In this document: positions 1-11,600 of the stretch, piece after piece
Layout of the letters: the number at the start of each line of letters is the position of its first letter
Numbering within the stretch: position 1 is the stretch's first letter
NCBI RefSeq assembly: GCF_030269925.1
Contig: NC_085123.1
Location: forward strand, 1,984,001 to 2,048,000
Direction of reading: 5' to 3'
DNA length: 64,000 bases
Source of the DNA: Bombyx mori
Taxonomy: Eukaryota; Arthropoda; Insecta; Lepidoptera; Bombycidae
The notes under the pieces: model-generated
What the model saw: the letters and a program-made list of their open reading frames with translations, nothing else
Databases searched by the model: none
What the model was told of the DNA's origin: nothing
Made by a program: the position numbers and the translations under genes

Positions 1-176
1 CATCTACAACATAAATGCGACACCCACCTTGAGATATTATAATTTCTAAGGTCTCAGTATAGTTAGAACGGCTGCCCCGCCCTTCAAACCGAAACGCATT
101 ATTGCTTCACGGCAGAAATAGGCGGGGTGGTGGTACCTACCCGGCGGACTCACAAGAGGTCCAACCACTAGTAAAA
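1..176 (-). repeat. Bm1-like SINE, cut by the window start
   Basis: CATCTACAACATAAATGCGA through GGTCCAACCACTAGTAAAAA, body of the SINE on the minus strand. Confidence 0.85.
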
Positions 177-576
177 AAAGCTGGCTTATAAGCTAGTTTC
201 TTATACGGAAAATTTGTATGAAAATACCTAATTTTATACTCTACATTTTAAAAATATTTCGTAACATAATTATAATTAAAAACAAAAAATTCGCATACAA
301 GTTGTAAAAACCACACTACTTACTTATTGCAAAATTTGATTTAAACAACGATTTGTATAACAAATTCTATTGTTTGTTTTTAAATATATCGCGTGCGAGA
401 GGGGTACATGAGCATAGCTGAATAGCTCTCATTAGCATGCCGCTACCCTGTTAACTATCATTTTCCTGAACGCGACGTCTTGCCATGCACGTTATTTTGT
501 TTGTGTACCATTTTTAAATATTCTTTGGCGAAGTTGAATACGATACTGCTGTAGACTGTACTGCAGAAGTAAAATT
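177..576. other. AT-rich stretch without recognised features
   Basis: No repeat, splice-flanked frame or regulatory element recognised. Confidence 0.4.
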
Positions 577-687
577 ATGGATATTAATGAAAGAAAACGT
601 AAACCACTTGTTGTCGATTCAGAGCTGCTGCAAAATAAGAGAGTCAGGAGCATGCTTGACATGTCAGTGAGTTTTAATAAAGACTAG
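577..687 (+). pseudogene. Short open frame, possible remnant of an unrecognised gene
   Basis: An ATG at 577 opens 36 codons, rich in Lys/Arg at the start (MDINERKRKP...), ending exactly where a dispersed repeat (683-1112) begins. After that repeat, 1170-1380 again looks coding-like on the same strand (acidic, Ser/Thr/Glu-rich) but with a frame change and stops. The two blocks could be one protein-coding remnant split by the repeat. I do not recognise the family. Confidence 0.25.
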
Positions 688-1112
688 AGGTCCCGCAGTA
701 GTCGAAATTCGACTATAATCAATTGGAATTGTAATTTTGTACACTATTATTCTACACTAGTATTTTATACTTCTATAATCACAAATTTCGCCAGGACTAC
801 ACTATAAAAAATATTAACAAAGACAAACAATATTTAATCTCAATTTGACAACAGACTTCCAGAACAAAAAGAACAAAAGTTTGACAATAAATAGTATGCA
901 TGCGCGTGTGCGTCAAATACATGGTATGTAGTGTGTGTAATGTTTTCTTTATTGATTTAATGTATCTTTTATGCATTATTTTAAAAAAATATTAGCATTG
1001 TGCACTTCTTCTCTATATTCTCTATAAACATGGAAAGTTTCATACTCCTCCGACCGGGCAATTTTCGTAAAAAGGGATACAAAGTTTTTGCTTCACGTAT
1101 TAATATATAGAT
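683..1112 (+). repeat. Dispersed repeat family D, near complete
   Basis: ACTAGAGGTCCCGCAGTAGT, the hairpin GTCGAAATTCGAC, ATTATAAT..., GTGTGCGTCAAATACATGGT, and the end TTGCTTCACGTATTAATATA. Gives the fullest view of the family. Confidence 0.75.
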
Positions 1113-1394
1113 GGCATGAAATCTAAATAATATCCCAAAGGATTTTTTTTCTTCTTATGATAATGGACAATAAACTAATTTAAGTAGCACAGTACAGAAT
1201 GGTGGAACTAGACAATGTGATTCTGTATTAGAAACTTCGGCGGAAACTATGAACATTCATACAGAGTCAACCAAAGAATTATTTATATCTGAAAGATACT
1301 CTACACACAGAAGAAACACTATCGCATAATGCAAATGTTTTGGAATCAGCAGAGGAGAAAGTCAGTATAAAAAAAAACCCTATTCAAAATGTCA

Positions 1395-1839
1395 ATTTTT
1401 TATTTTTTTATTAGATGAGTGGACGAGCTAACAGCCCACCTGGTGTTAAGTGATTACTGGAGCCCATAGACATCTACAACGTAAATGCGCCACCCATCTT
1501 GAGATATAAGTTCTAAGGTCTCAATTATAGTTACAACGGCTGCTCCACCCTTCAAACCGAAACGCATTACTGCTTCACGGCAGACATAGGCAGGGTGGTG
1601 GTACCTACCCGTGCGGACTCACAAGAGGTCCTACCACCAGTAATTACGCAAATTATAATTTTGCGGGTTTCATTTTTATTACACGATGTTATTCCTTCAC
1701 CGTGGAAATCAATCGTGAACATTTGTTGAGTACGTATTTCATTAGAAAAATTGGTACCCGCCTGTGGGATTCGAACACCGGTGCATCGCTCAACACGAAT
1801 GCACCGGACGTCTTATCCGTTAGGCCGCGACGACTTCAA
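1395..1839 (-). repeat. Bm1-like SINE, full length
   Basis: Complete 445-bp copy on the minus strand: head with box A (GCGGCCTAACGGATAAG) and box B (GGTGTTCGAATCCC), linker with CACGGTGAAGGAATAACATC, body, and poly(A) end. Confidence 0.92.
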
Positions 1840-2096
1840 AAATTCATCGCATCGCAGTTTACAGATATGTTACAGATGTATGTCAGGTAAATTGTGTTGG
1901 CAAGAAATACGTAAGTAAAATTACGAATCCGAACACCGTAGCAACAAAGTGGTTACTTTACTTATAATATTATAATAATATATATTTATTTGATTGATAT
2001 ACTATATGATATATTATCATAACAAGGAATAAGGACTAATTTCAAATTATTATCCATGATGTCTCTTAAGAACATTTTCATGTATGATTTAACATT

Positions 2097-2117
2097 TGTA
2101 GCGGGCTTAGCTTAGAC
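2097..2117 (+). repeat. 5' terminal 21 bp of an LTR (matches the start of the 2951 LTR)
   Basis: TGTAGCGGGCTTAGCT and the following five bases match the first 21 bp of the LTR at 2951 with one mismatch. The sequence then jumps straight into pol. This looks like the outer edge of a 5' LTR left after an internal deletion that removed the rest of the LTR, gag and most of pol. Confidence 0.6.
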
Positions 2118-2141
2118 TCTTAGACAATCAGTGCCGCCGAA

Positions 2142-2660
2142 ATGACCTACGGGCAAACATTGCGTTTACCGGGAGATTTTTATAATGATAGTATTATACC
2201 TATATTAGAACATTGTCAATACGTAAAGCATTTGCGCGCTATGATATATAATTTAAAACCTAAACCGCGTAAGGATGTTCATACAGTTTTTGTACATAGC
2301 GATTTGAATAACTGTACTCAAGTTTTTGTTCGTTCAGATATAGTTAAAAAATCGTTAGAACCTCCCTATGAAGGACCTTATAAAGTCCTAAATAGAACAG
2401 AGAAAGTATTTTTAGTGCAATTTCCTAACCGAGATGCGTATATATCAGTAGATAGGTTGAAACCCGCTTATATGTATACGGCAGAGGCAGAAAATAATTT
2501 GGTTATTAAAAATAACTTATCAACGGATAGACCTAAAATAAGTGACCACAACAAGGAACCTTTCAGAACCTCCGAGACTAGCATTCAAAATCGCTCAGCT
2601 AATTACCGTGTTACACGTAGTGGTCGTATTGTGAAACCACCGGTACGTTTTGCTGATTAA
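2142..2660 (+). pseudogene. Ty3/gypsy-type LTR retrotransposon, C-terminal end of pol (integrase)
   Basis: 172 open codons beginning MTYGQTLRLPGDFY, the conserved end of the gypsy integrase core, followed by an SH3-like C-terminal segment (PPYEGPYKVLNRTEKVFLVQ ... VDRLKPAYM), which in gypsy integrases contacts DNA. The catalytic DDE residues, reverse transcriptase, protease and gag are absent. A UTR, a polypurine tract (2938-2947) and an LTR follow. No envelope frame is present. Truncated and not functional by itself. Confidence 0.85.
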
Positions 2661-2937
2661 GTAGGTGAATAGAAAAACGATATCTTTTGCACAGTACAAA
2701 GTATTTCGCAAGAAATTGTAATTGTAATAATTCACTAAGTTGGAAATTATGTGAAATTGTGCTACAAATGACTACAAGTTTAAAAATGTTTTTAAATAGG
2801 ATTACTTTTATTTTGTATTTTTTATTTGTTAATCAATGAATAATGTTACTAAGTTAAGATTTTTACATTGTCTTATATACTTTTTTACATCTTACTCTTA
2901 TTTTTTTTTTATATTTTTTTATTTTATGTCTTATTTT

Positions 2938-2950
2938 AAGGGGGGAGTGA
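2938..2950 (+). other. Polypurine tract of the LTR element
   Basis: AAGGGGGGAGTGA lies immediately before the LTR that starts at 2951; this is the usual position of the plus-strand primer. Confidence 0.75.
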
Positions 2951-3196
2951 TGTAGCGGGCTTAGCTAAGACAGTCTGTGTCGAGTCGTCGCACAATACAC
3001 AGGTTGCAAACTGTCGTGTCTTATTAATAGTTATCACCCTGCATAATACCACACACGCTCTATATAAGCACAGACTCGACACATTTCTTAACAAAACTAT
3101 TTTTTTACGCTCCTGTAAAGTTCGAGTTATCCACTTGCGTCCTTCTACGAATAGTGCTATATATAAAATGATTCCGTATTTCCCTTGGTCACGACA
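2951..3196 (+). mobile_element. 3' LTR (246 bp) of the gypsy-type element
   Basis: Begins TGTAGCGGGC, ends CACGACA (TG...CA ends), and contains a TATA-like box CTCTATATAAGC at about 3059. The four bases after it do not match those before 2097, so there is no target-site duplication, in line with a rearranged element. Confidence 0.75.
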
Positions 3197-3334
3197 TTAC
3201 GCGTAAACGGCTGGACTGATTTCGCTAATTTTATTTTGTTGTGCTTTGTGTTCTTAGGAAGGTTCTTAGGAAATGAAAAAAAAAAGAAAATTGCGCGGAA
3301 AATTAGAAAATTTAAGAATAATGAAATATATTAT
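3197..3334 (+). repeat. RTE/SINE-tail-like remnant
   Basis: Contains AAACGGCTGGACTGATTTCG, the motif shared by short lepidopteran RTE-tail-like repeats, followed by AT-rich sequence up to the next LTR. No coding potential seen. Confidence 0.35.
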
Positions 3335-3495
3335 TGTTACGCCGGTAAGAGTAATGTCATCTATCGCCGAATTTGTTGAACGAATATCGAAGGACCTAGA
3401 ACGTTCGAAGAGTACAATGCCATCTATTGTCAGATAGCGGCAACTACTACTAGAGATGTGTGGAATATTCTCGATAATTCTAGGGATGAGGTATC
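3335..3495 (+). mobile_element. Solo LTR, 5' portion (interrupted)
   Basis: Starts TGTTACGCCGG after flanking TTAT. The LTR is broken at 3495 by an R1-clade LINE and resumes at 5369. Without the insertion it is about 373 bp. No internal retroviral region is attached on either side. A degenerate relative is at 13958-14092 on the minus strand. Confidence 0.75.
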
Positions 3496-5354
3496 CCGTA
3501 TAACGGGGGCGGAGCTCCGTGGGGCCGTGCGCAAAATGTGCGCGAAGGACACTGCACCCAGCCCGGACGACTTTCATGGCCGGGCTTGGGCCTTGGCTCT
3601 TGGCGCCCTAGGGGACCGACTCTTAAGGCTTTACAGCTCCTGCCTCGAGTCGGGACGGTTGCCTTCATCGTGGAGGACGGGCGGACTCGTGCTGTTGAAA
3701 AAGGAGGGGCACCCAGTGGATACCACCGCCGGGTACCGTCCCATCGTGTTGCTGGATGAGGTGGGCAAGCTGCTGGAACTCATTCTGGCGGCCTGCATCA
3801 TCCAGCATCTGGCCAGGGTGGGACCCGATCTGTCGGCGGAGCAGTATGGCTTCCAAGAGGGCCGCTCAACGGTAGACGCGATCCTTCGCGTGCGGGCCCT
3901 CTCGGAGGAGGCCGTCTCCAGGGGTGGGGTGGCTTAGGGGTCTCCCTCGATATCACTAATGCGTTTAACACCCTGCCCTGGTCCGTGATGGGGGGGGGGC
4001 GTTGGAACGACACGGAGTGCCCCCCTACCTTCGCCGGCTGGTGGGTTCCTACTTGGAGGACAGATCGGTCACGCGTACCGGACACGGTGGGATCCTGCAC
4101 CGGTTCCCGGTCGTGCGCAGTGTTCCACAGGGGTCGGTGCAGTCCCTGGCCGTGGGGGTGGCGAAGCTGCTGCAACGGCCGCAACGCACCATCGCGGTCA
4201 GGGTCATCCGTGGTTATCGTACCATCTGCTTTGAGGCAGCGTGTGTACGCCGCCTTGGGTTCGGCGGAGGCGTTCGCCGCTGACTTCAGTGGCGGACTGA
4301 CCTTCGTGCCCGTGGCGTGGCGCGTCCCAACCCCAGTATGGTCAGAGCGCGGAGGCCCAATCTCAGCAATCCGTGCTGGAGTCATGGTCCAGACGGCTGG
4401 CTGATCCTTCAGCTGGTCGTAGGACCGTCGAGGTCGTAGGACCGTCGAGGCGATTCGCCCGATTCTTGTGGATTGGGTGAATCGTGACAGAGAATGCCTC
4501 ACTTTCCGGCTCACGCAGGTGCTCACTGGGCATAGTTGTTTCGGTGAGTTCCTGCACCAGATCACAGCTGACCCGACGGCAGAGTGCCACCGTTGTGGTT
4601 GCGACTTGGGCATGAAAGAGCATATGCTCGTCGCCTGCTCCGCATGGGTGGGGGTACCGTTGAGGGGTGGCGCCGTGTCCTCGTCGCAAAAATAGGAAAC
4701 GACTTGTCGTTGCCGAGTGATGTGGCATCGATGCTCGGTGACGACGAGTCGTGGAAGGCGATGCTCGACTTCTGCGAGTGCACCATCTTGCAGAAGGAGG
4801 CGGCGGGGCGCATGAGAGACGCACAATGCCGCCGCCGTCAAGCGGGGGCCAGGGAGTCGGATCTCGCCCAAGCCCTTACGCTCTAAGTGTTTCGGGTCCC
4901 CCTCACATGTCGGTCTGGGGACCGGCGAGGGGGGCCTAAGAAGACGACGTGCAAGCTGCTCGGCACACATTTTACGCAAGAGCATTCGGGTGATGGAAGG
5001 CCGGCTATCCTCAACCCACGCTGGTTCTGGCCCAGCAAGCTATTCCGTAGGATAGCACATTCTAACTGGCGCCATCTAGGCGGGCTTCGGATAGCCTGCC
5101 AATCGAGAGAGCTGGTGGTCGTGGCGCCGACGACCGCCGGTCCGGCGTCCCGAGGGGGAGGGGGAGAGATGTGCTCTGCATTAAACGCTTCACTTTCCCC
5201 CCCTTTGCCTTTTAATGAGTTCTGTCTCATGCGAGGCTTGGACGTTGGTTGTTGAGCGACAGGAGGTTTTGGTCAGTTCGACTCCGACATGCCCCGCCCT
5301 CCATCCCCAGTGGAGGGCGGAAATCCGGCGATTTCCTACTGACCAAAAAAAAAA
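3496..5354 (+). mobile_element. R1-clade non-LTR retrotransposon, 5'-truncated copy (family X)
   Basis: A 1.86-kb GC-rich LINE fragment ending in a poly(A) run (5345-5354) and flanked by an exact 14-bp direct repeat AGGGATGAGGTATC (3482-3495 and 5355-5368), a clear target-site duplication. 3497-3937 encodes the start of a reverse transcriptase in R1 style (AGYRPIVLLDEVGKLLE, EQYGFQEGRSTVDAI). Downstream frames are broken: a frameshift near 3935 and a 17-bp tandem duplication at 4416-4449. The C-terminal part near 4500-4640 retains the C-x2-C...H...C zinc-knuckle-like segment (CHRCGCDLGMKEHMLVACSAW). A second copy lies at 42558-44215 (minus). Confidence 0.85.
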
Positions 5355-5368
5355 AGGGATGAGGTATC

Positions 5369-5580
5369 GACTATAAAAGCGTTGTAGAGATGGCACGCAG
5401 TCAGTCAGTAATCGGAACTACTCAAAGTGAAACAGCGAACGAATCACCTGAAGCGAAGCGGAACAAGCGAATTGAGAGTATTTTTGTTGAGTGTTTGTGA
5501 AGTGTTTAAGTGTTCGAAGTGTTGAATACAGTTTTAAGTTGTACTTTGGTGGAGTTTTATTTATCCCGAACCTCATAACA
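5369..5580 (+). mobile_element. Solo LTR, 3' portion
   Basis: Continues the LTR of 3335-3495. It opens with a TATA box (GACTATAAAAGC at 5369) and ends CCTCATAACA. Flanking TTAT is present both before 3335 and after 5580, a 4-bp target duplication, so this is a solo LTR formed by LTR-LTR recombination. Confidence 0.75.
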
Positions 5581-5929
5581 TTATTTTTTTGTTAATTATA
5601 CCAATTTCAGTTCAATATTTATAGACAAGACAAAAAAAGGATAACGTCTGTCAAGTTAGCTAGTATACAATCCACAGATTCGGTAGAAATTGGCGCCAAG
5701 TTCCGTTCAAAAATCCTGTTGTAAACGGAGCGCCAGACTACCCACTGTGTTTACTGTAAGCAGAACGGTTTTTTGAGGTTGTAAACTTTACACTGAGTTG
5801 ATTTCAAAAAGTCACTGATAATAATATCCCACATCACTTCAAGCATTGGCAAGATAAACGAATCAAATAAAGAACAAATAACTACACAATAAGAATGAGA
5901 GAAATTTAAATATCACACGTTTGTATATC
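5581..5929. other. Unassigned stretch
   Basis: Follows the solo LTR. Nothing recognised. Confidence 0.4.
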
Positions 5930-6106
5930 ACATATATATAAAAGTCGATGTGTGTATGCTCCCTATAGACTCAAAAAGGGCTGGACGGCTTTCGATTAAA
6001 TTGACAGGAAATCTTTATATTGATCTAGCGTGTGATCTTGTAAAGCTTGGTAGCGATTGGGCCAAAGGCAAATAAAAGATTGACCAACAAAGAATACCGG
6101 GTTCGC
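5930..6106 (+). repeat. RTE-tail-like short repeat
   Basis: Begins with (TA)n, then AAAAGTCGATGTGTGTATG and GGGCTGGACGGCTTTCG, and ends GGGTTCGCCAGTA. It has the architecture of RTE-derived non-autonomous repeats (conserved ends, AT-microsatellite edge). No coding content. Confidence 0.5.
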
Positions 6107-6744
6107 CAGTAGTAAATGTAATTTGTTTAGTTAATTTGTTAATTTGTTTGTCTAGCTGTAGAAAGCGGTGCCTGATGTTTGCCTCCTCCTCTCTGAGTCG
6201 CGTTCCTCATGTCCGAGGGTCGTCATCATCTCCTCCCATCATCCTTCTCTGGATGATGTCTCGCCATATTCCTCTGTTCTCGGCAGTGTCTATGACATCG
6301 TAGACTGCGTATCCTTGATGTTTGCCTACAACGCTACAAAAATCCTACACACTTTGTTCTGCAATTACCGGTGCAGAACCACAGGCGTTCCTTCCAATAA
6401 CGAGGGACAATGGCGACAGTTTAGCTCAGGAGCCATTTTCTGGGCACGCGGCATTAAATAGAGACATTATCTGTGAGGCAAACGTTATGCTTAAGCAATA
6501 GTCTCTTAGTAAGAACTAAAATGGTTTTACCTTCACTCTTAACAAAATATGTCTCTATCATATGCTGTAATTACTAAATTTCTTATTAAAAATTATCCCT
6601 ATGGATTAGTATCTTAAGCACTTCGCTGCCATAATACGCCCTATCACATAATTACGTGGCATTACGGATCCGATTATTAGATATTACATAATAATTTTTC
6701 CTTTTCAAATTGTCGGAATCGATTCGTGATGTATTAAGGAAGTA
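6107..6744. other. Unassigned stretch, weak LINE-like piece
   Basis: The minus strand around 6310-6160 reads YDVIDTAENRGIWRDIIQRR, faintly like a LINE C-terminus. A 97-codon plus-strand frame at 6168 has no recognisable product. Confidence 0.25.
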
Positions 6745-6855
6745 CTTTCCTATAAAAACACGTAGCTCCCTGCGGGATTCGAATGGCGGCAAAGTCGCTT
6801 CGTTCTACCCGAGTGAGCACACCGGGAATTTTATCCTTAAGGTCACGAAAACTCT
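6745..6855 (-). repeat. tRNA-derived SINE head, fragment
   Basis: Read on the minus strand it has a degenerate box A (GTGACCTTAAGGATA) and a box B (ATTCGAATCCCG) at SINE-like spacing. Too diverged and unstructured to be a tRNA gene. Confidence 0.4.
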
Positions 6856-6964
6856 GTAAACTTTGTTACAAATGGGCGGGTGCTATCATCGTTCCCACCC
6901 TGAAGCGATAGTTACATCTCAGTTAACCATTTAATAGACATAAAAATGTTAATTTGTAACTTAC

Positions 6965-7049
6965 CGAGGCATCTTCGAAGATCTTGTGATAGTTCGGAAC
7001 GCAGAATGGTGGCACGGCCGAGAGCTCCCTGATCATTTGACAAAGGATC
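6965..7049 (-). CDS. Probable receptor guanylate cyclase exon (end of ligand-binding domain)
   Basis: Possible 85-bp exon: acceptor ATTCCTAG before 7049, donor GTAAGT after 6965. One base completes a split codon, followed by 28 codons giving ILCQMIRELSAVPPFCVPNY and HKIFEDAS. The APPFC-x-P-hydrophobic-H/Y-x-IF pattern resembles the region just before the juxtamembrane part of the Gyc32E-type extracellular domain. It lies on the expected strand and side, but its entry phase requires two preceding bases, while the 14208-14354 exon supplies one; another exon between them is therefore needed. Less certain than the other exons because it is short and its flanks are transposon-rich. Confidence 0.5.
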
Positions 7050-7097
7050 CTAGGAATAGTGAATTATAAATGAAAATTAACGAACTCATAGCTCACC

Positions 7098-7162
7098 CTG
7101 CTTTTTTCCTACCTATTCACCGGTAGCCTAAGAGGCTATTTCAGCTAAGCTGGATGGGTAGG
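7098..7162 (-). mobile_element. Jockey-like LINE 3' end fragment
   Basis: CCTACC...GGTAGCCTAAGAGGCTAT...GGTAGGTGAGCTC is the reverse complement of the jockey subfamily B 3' tail seen complete at 52380-52606. Only the last ~65 bp remain. Confidence 0.5.
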
Positions 7163-7412
7163 TGAGCTCTCTTTTTTTATTGCTTAGGTGGGTGGACGAG
7201 CTCACAGCCCATCTGGTGTTAAGTGGTTACTGGAGTCCATAGACATCTACAACGTAAATGCGCCACCCACCTTGAGATATAAGTTCTAAGGTCTCAGTAC
7301 AGTTACAACGGCTACCCCACCATACGAACCGAAACGCATTACTGCTTCACGGCGGAAATAGGCGGGGTGGCGGTACCTACCCGTGCGGACTCCTAAGAGG
7401 TCCTACCACCAG
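7163..7412 (-). repeat. Bm1-like SINE, 5'-truncated
   Basis: TTTTTTTATTGCTTAGGTGG through CCTACCACCAGTGAAAAA, next to receptor cyclase exon candidate 6965-7049. Confidence 0.9.
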
Positions 7413-8631
7413 TGAAAAACTGCAGCAACAGGTGGGGCAGCTGTTATAATACAATTGATACTTGGACTTCACGTCTCAAGACTTCGGTAATAACGTTGTG
7501 ATGTCTATACGCTCCGGTAAACACTAATTACCAGACTAAAACTTAATTACCAGACAGGCCGTAAGATCATCCACCATTACAAGGAATAGAAGAAAACACG
7601 TTTCATCCTGATCGTTAGCGTTTTGTTCCAAACTGAATATTGTTTTCTTTCGGATGAGCAATGTCCCGTTAAATCGTAATTAATTAATTCGAGTATTTCC
7701 ATATTTTACGTTCAGATTCAATATTTTAAGCACCTAATTAATTTCGACATTGTCTTTATATATATAAAGACAATTTCTCAATTCTCATTTTCGAGCTAAC
7801 GAAAATAAGCTTATTGTTATTCAAAGCTACGTTGCGTCTGAATAAAGAATTAATTCTAGCCTAAAAAACGGTCGGAGACCTGTTATTTAATACAAATGAG
7901 AATTTCGCATACGGTCTGAAGACGTTGGCTTGGCGACGTACGCTCAAGAAATAAGAAACTCACTGATTCGTGTTAATCAACCTCATTCCTATTCACGGTT
8001 GGTCTTTGTCTTTAGGAGGCTCATAGAAACGCCTACACACTTTTCGATATTTGTAGACAAATTAATTATAATGCTTGCTCGGTCTAGACGAGACAGAACA
8101 TTGTACAATATCCCCGTACTCAGTCAATGTAATTTACAATATACTTACTCGTAATGAGGATTCGTTGGGAACGAAGGCGTGAGTCTCAGGACAGACCTGA
8201 ACGCAGTTATGTCGTTGGTGCGGTTTTTTCCGAGATGATCTGTCAATATTAAAAAAAAAGGGTGCGTGTAATTATGTAGGCGCGTAAGAAGTTATACTTT
8301 ATTTTTATTAAATTTATTTCTTTTTTTTTATTTAAATTTTAATCAATTTGAAAAAAATCGATTAAACAACATCCTCAAACACGCATATTGGACATACGTT
8401 TTCTTGACATCGTATAAATTCGGTAATTCTCGGTACGGTTCGGAAAGTTCACCTGCGGCTATATTCAGACTCGCCAAGTTACGTTGGTCGTATTGTAATG
8501 AGCGATTTAGTGGGCAACTTCATTCTGTTAATTTTGCGTCACGGTGCGCGCGCATCATAAAATTTCACTCTCATCAATTTTTCATAACGCGCCTAAAGAA
8601 GCATAACTTCAAAAAAAATCCAAGCGGCCCT
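7413..8631. other. Unassigned intronic/intergenic stretch
   Basis: AT-rich. Two short plus-strand frames (7930-8154 and 8404-8637) have no recognised product. No receptor cyclase exon was found here despite a search for one on the minus strand. Confidence 0.4.
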
Positions 8632-8632
8632 T

Positions 8633-8670
<38 letters not shown>
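8632..8670 (+). repeat. (TAA)n microsatellite, target of the Dong insertion
   Basis: Thirteen TAA units run up to the 5' end of the Dong-like LINE. A further (TAA)n follows its 3' end at 12656-12674. Confidence 0.9.
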
Positions 8671-11600
8671 GCCCCCCGAAGCTCCAACCATACGTCCGAA
8701 TCGACCATCAGATTCACGTGGGGGGCGGACACGTGATATGAAACTACTGGCACGGCTAACATGGCTCTGGCAACCCATTAAATATGGAGACGCGCTTAAA
8801 AAGTAAACGTATAGGGCCGCTACCCGGGGGTGATCGCCGGGGCGCACCTGGAGCTGACGCTGGGTGTGGCAGCATACGAACCGTCAGCGGAGAGGAGCTG
8901 AATAGGCGGGCTCCCTCCGGGTCACTCGAAAATGCTACAGCCAACCTGAATTCCGAACAACAAACTGCACCTATAGCCACACCTGCCTTAGATGTTGCGC
9001 AGGGGGTGAATACCCTTTTACCTGCGTCCACTAAGGCTGGTAAACCACGTGTACGTATGAGATGGACAGAAGATGTAAACATATTCATCATGCGTACCTA
9101 CTATCGCGTCACCAAATTAGAAACAGATATGACCACATATAGGAAATTACTACATGAACATTTTTTAAGACAGTACCCCCACGTTATGGTTTCAGAACAA
9201 CGAGTTTCAGACCAAAGGCGAGTTATTATTAGAAATAGAATGCTTACCAATGAAAAATTAGAACAAATAAAAGAAGAAGTTAGGCTAGAACTAGAACAAG
9301 TAGATATCTCCCTACATACACAGCCATCACTTGCCGAGCTGCAAATAATTAACAGTACAGACCTAACTCCGCGACAAACAGTGGTAACAAGTACACAATC
9401 ACCCTACAACTACCTAAATGCAACCGAAACACAAACACCATTTAGTACTCACGTATCAACGCAAACTGAAACTACTATACTATTAATGGAGACTGAAATA
9501 GAAACTTTACAGACTTCAGTCCTCCCAGATTCATCCACGGAAAAATTCAAAGAAAATTTACAAACAGCTATAATAGAATTTGCGGGTTTAGACCCTACAC
9601 TCAGACCTCGACTCCCTAAGCTAAAATATAGTTTGCGTCTTGCCAAATTAACTCAGTTTTTTAATAATACCTTACTACCTGAGTTTTTCACTGATGAATC
9701 ACAATTAACCGATATTCATACACTTATATATTGTAGTGCCCTAGTAATAACACGAGAGCTTGGATATAAAACCGAATCACAACCCAAACCCCAACGCATT
9801 AATAAAAAGCCAGCTTGGCAAGATAGACTGGAAAGAGATATAACGCAACTTAGATCCAATATCGGTAGACTAACACAATATTTAAATAATAATAGATCAA
9901 AAAAGATAGTAGATATGGTGAACAAAATTATAACTAACAATAGGATACACACCGGTCATGACAATAACAATAAAAGACCCGAAGACGCTCTGGACACACT
10001 AAAACAAAAGTTAGCACTAAAATCGCATAGACTAGCTAGATATAAAAAAGCACTTCAACGAAAAAACGACAATAAACTGTTCCATACCAACGAAAAAATA
10101 TTTTATAGAAACCTGAATACAAATAAAAAAAACCTGACAAATAGTAACATAGAAACTCCAGCAATACATAATTTGGAAGAATTCTGGGCAGATATTTGGG
10201 AGACAGAAGTACACCACAACGAGGAAGCACCATGGATAACCGAGGAAGAAAGAAAGTGGGAAGGCATAGATGAAATGCAATTCAAAGACATAACGGAATC
10301 TGATATAAGATTCGTCACAAGCAGGTTACATAACTGGAAATCACCAGGAATAGATAGGATTCACAATTACTGGTACAAAAAATTCACTACACTTCACAAA
10401 ATAATAGCAAAAAATTTTACCAGCATTATTCACGGACAACAAAGCACACCCCCATTCATAGCTAAAGGTATTACATACATGCTACCTAAAGGCAAATACA
10501 CATCACAACCATCACAATATAGACCCATAACTTGCTTACCTACAATATACAAAATTCTCACATCAGCTATAGCCCAAAAACTTACCACTCACATAGAACA
10601 GCACAGTATTCTCGCTGAGGAACAAAAGGGATGTAGAAGAGACAATATGGGATGTAAGGAGCAACTTATTATCGACTCTGTAGTTCATAGACACGCAGCT
10701 ACCAATAAAAGAAATTTACACTGTACATATATAGATTACAAAAAAGCTTTTGATAGTATTCCACATTCCTGGTTACTATACGTTCTAAAAATATACAAAA
10801 TTAACCCTGTTATAATAGACTTTCTCAAAAACATAATGCCTCTCTGGAAAACGACACTTCACCTAAACACAATCACTAGTAGAGAAATAGTAATAAAAAA
10901 GGGTATATATTAAGGTGACTCCCTGAGTCCTCTGTGGTTTTGTCTCGCCCTAAACCCTATATCACAGATATTGCAGAATTGCAAGGCCGGATATAGATTA
11001 AAGCATGATAGCACTGAAACTTGTATATCACATTTAATTTACATGGATGACATAAAGCTATATTCAAAAACAGCAAAAGAAATGAAATCACTAATAGACG
11101 CTACGGCTAATTTTAGCAAAAACATCGGTATGCAATTTGGTTTAGATAAGTGCAAAACTATTCATATAGCAAAAGGAAAGATCCAGCCAGGCAATTACAC
11201 AGTAAGTCGAGATGAAATAATTACAGCTATGGAACCGAATGAGTTGTATAAATACTTAGGATACCAGCAATCAAAAGGAATAGACCATAATAAATTGAAA
11301 AGCTCTTTAAGGGATGAGTATAAGCATAGGGTACATATTTTAAGTAAAAGTAACTTAGCTGCTAAAAACTTAATAAAAGCAATAAACACATATGCGATAC
11401 CTATATTAACCTACTCCTTTGGGATCATAAAATGGACTAAAACAGATATCAATAATATACAAATAGCAACAAGAACTATACTTACTAAACACAATTGCCT
11501 ACATCCAAAATCTGCCATAGAAAGAGTGACAATCAAAAGACAGGATGGAGGAAGGGGCCTTATCGACATATTTACCCTATGGACCACACAAATATCTAAA

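Noticed and set aside
3798..4985. 395-codon minus-strand frame
   Set aside because: Antisense shadow of the GC-rich R1-clade LINE; no recognised product.
8574..8847. Poly-Tyr/poly-Leu frames at 8632-8670
   Set aside because: Translations of the TAA microsatellite, not genes.
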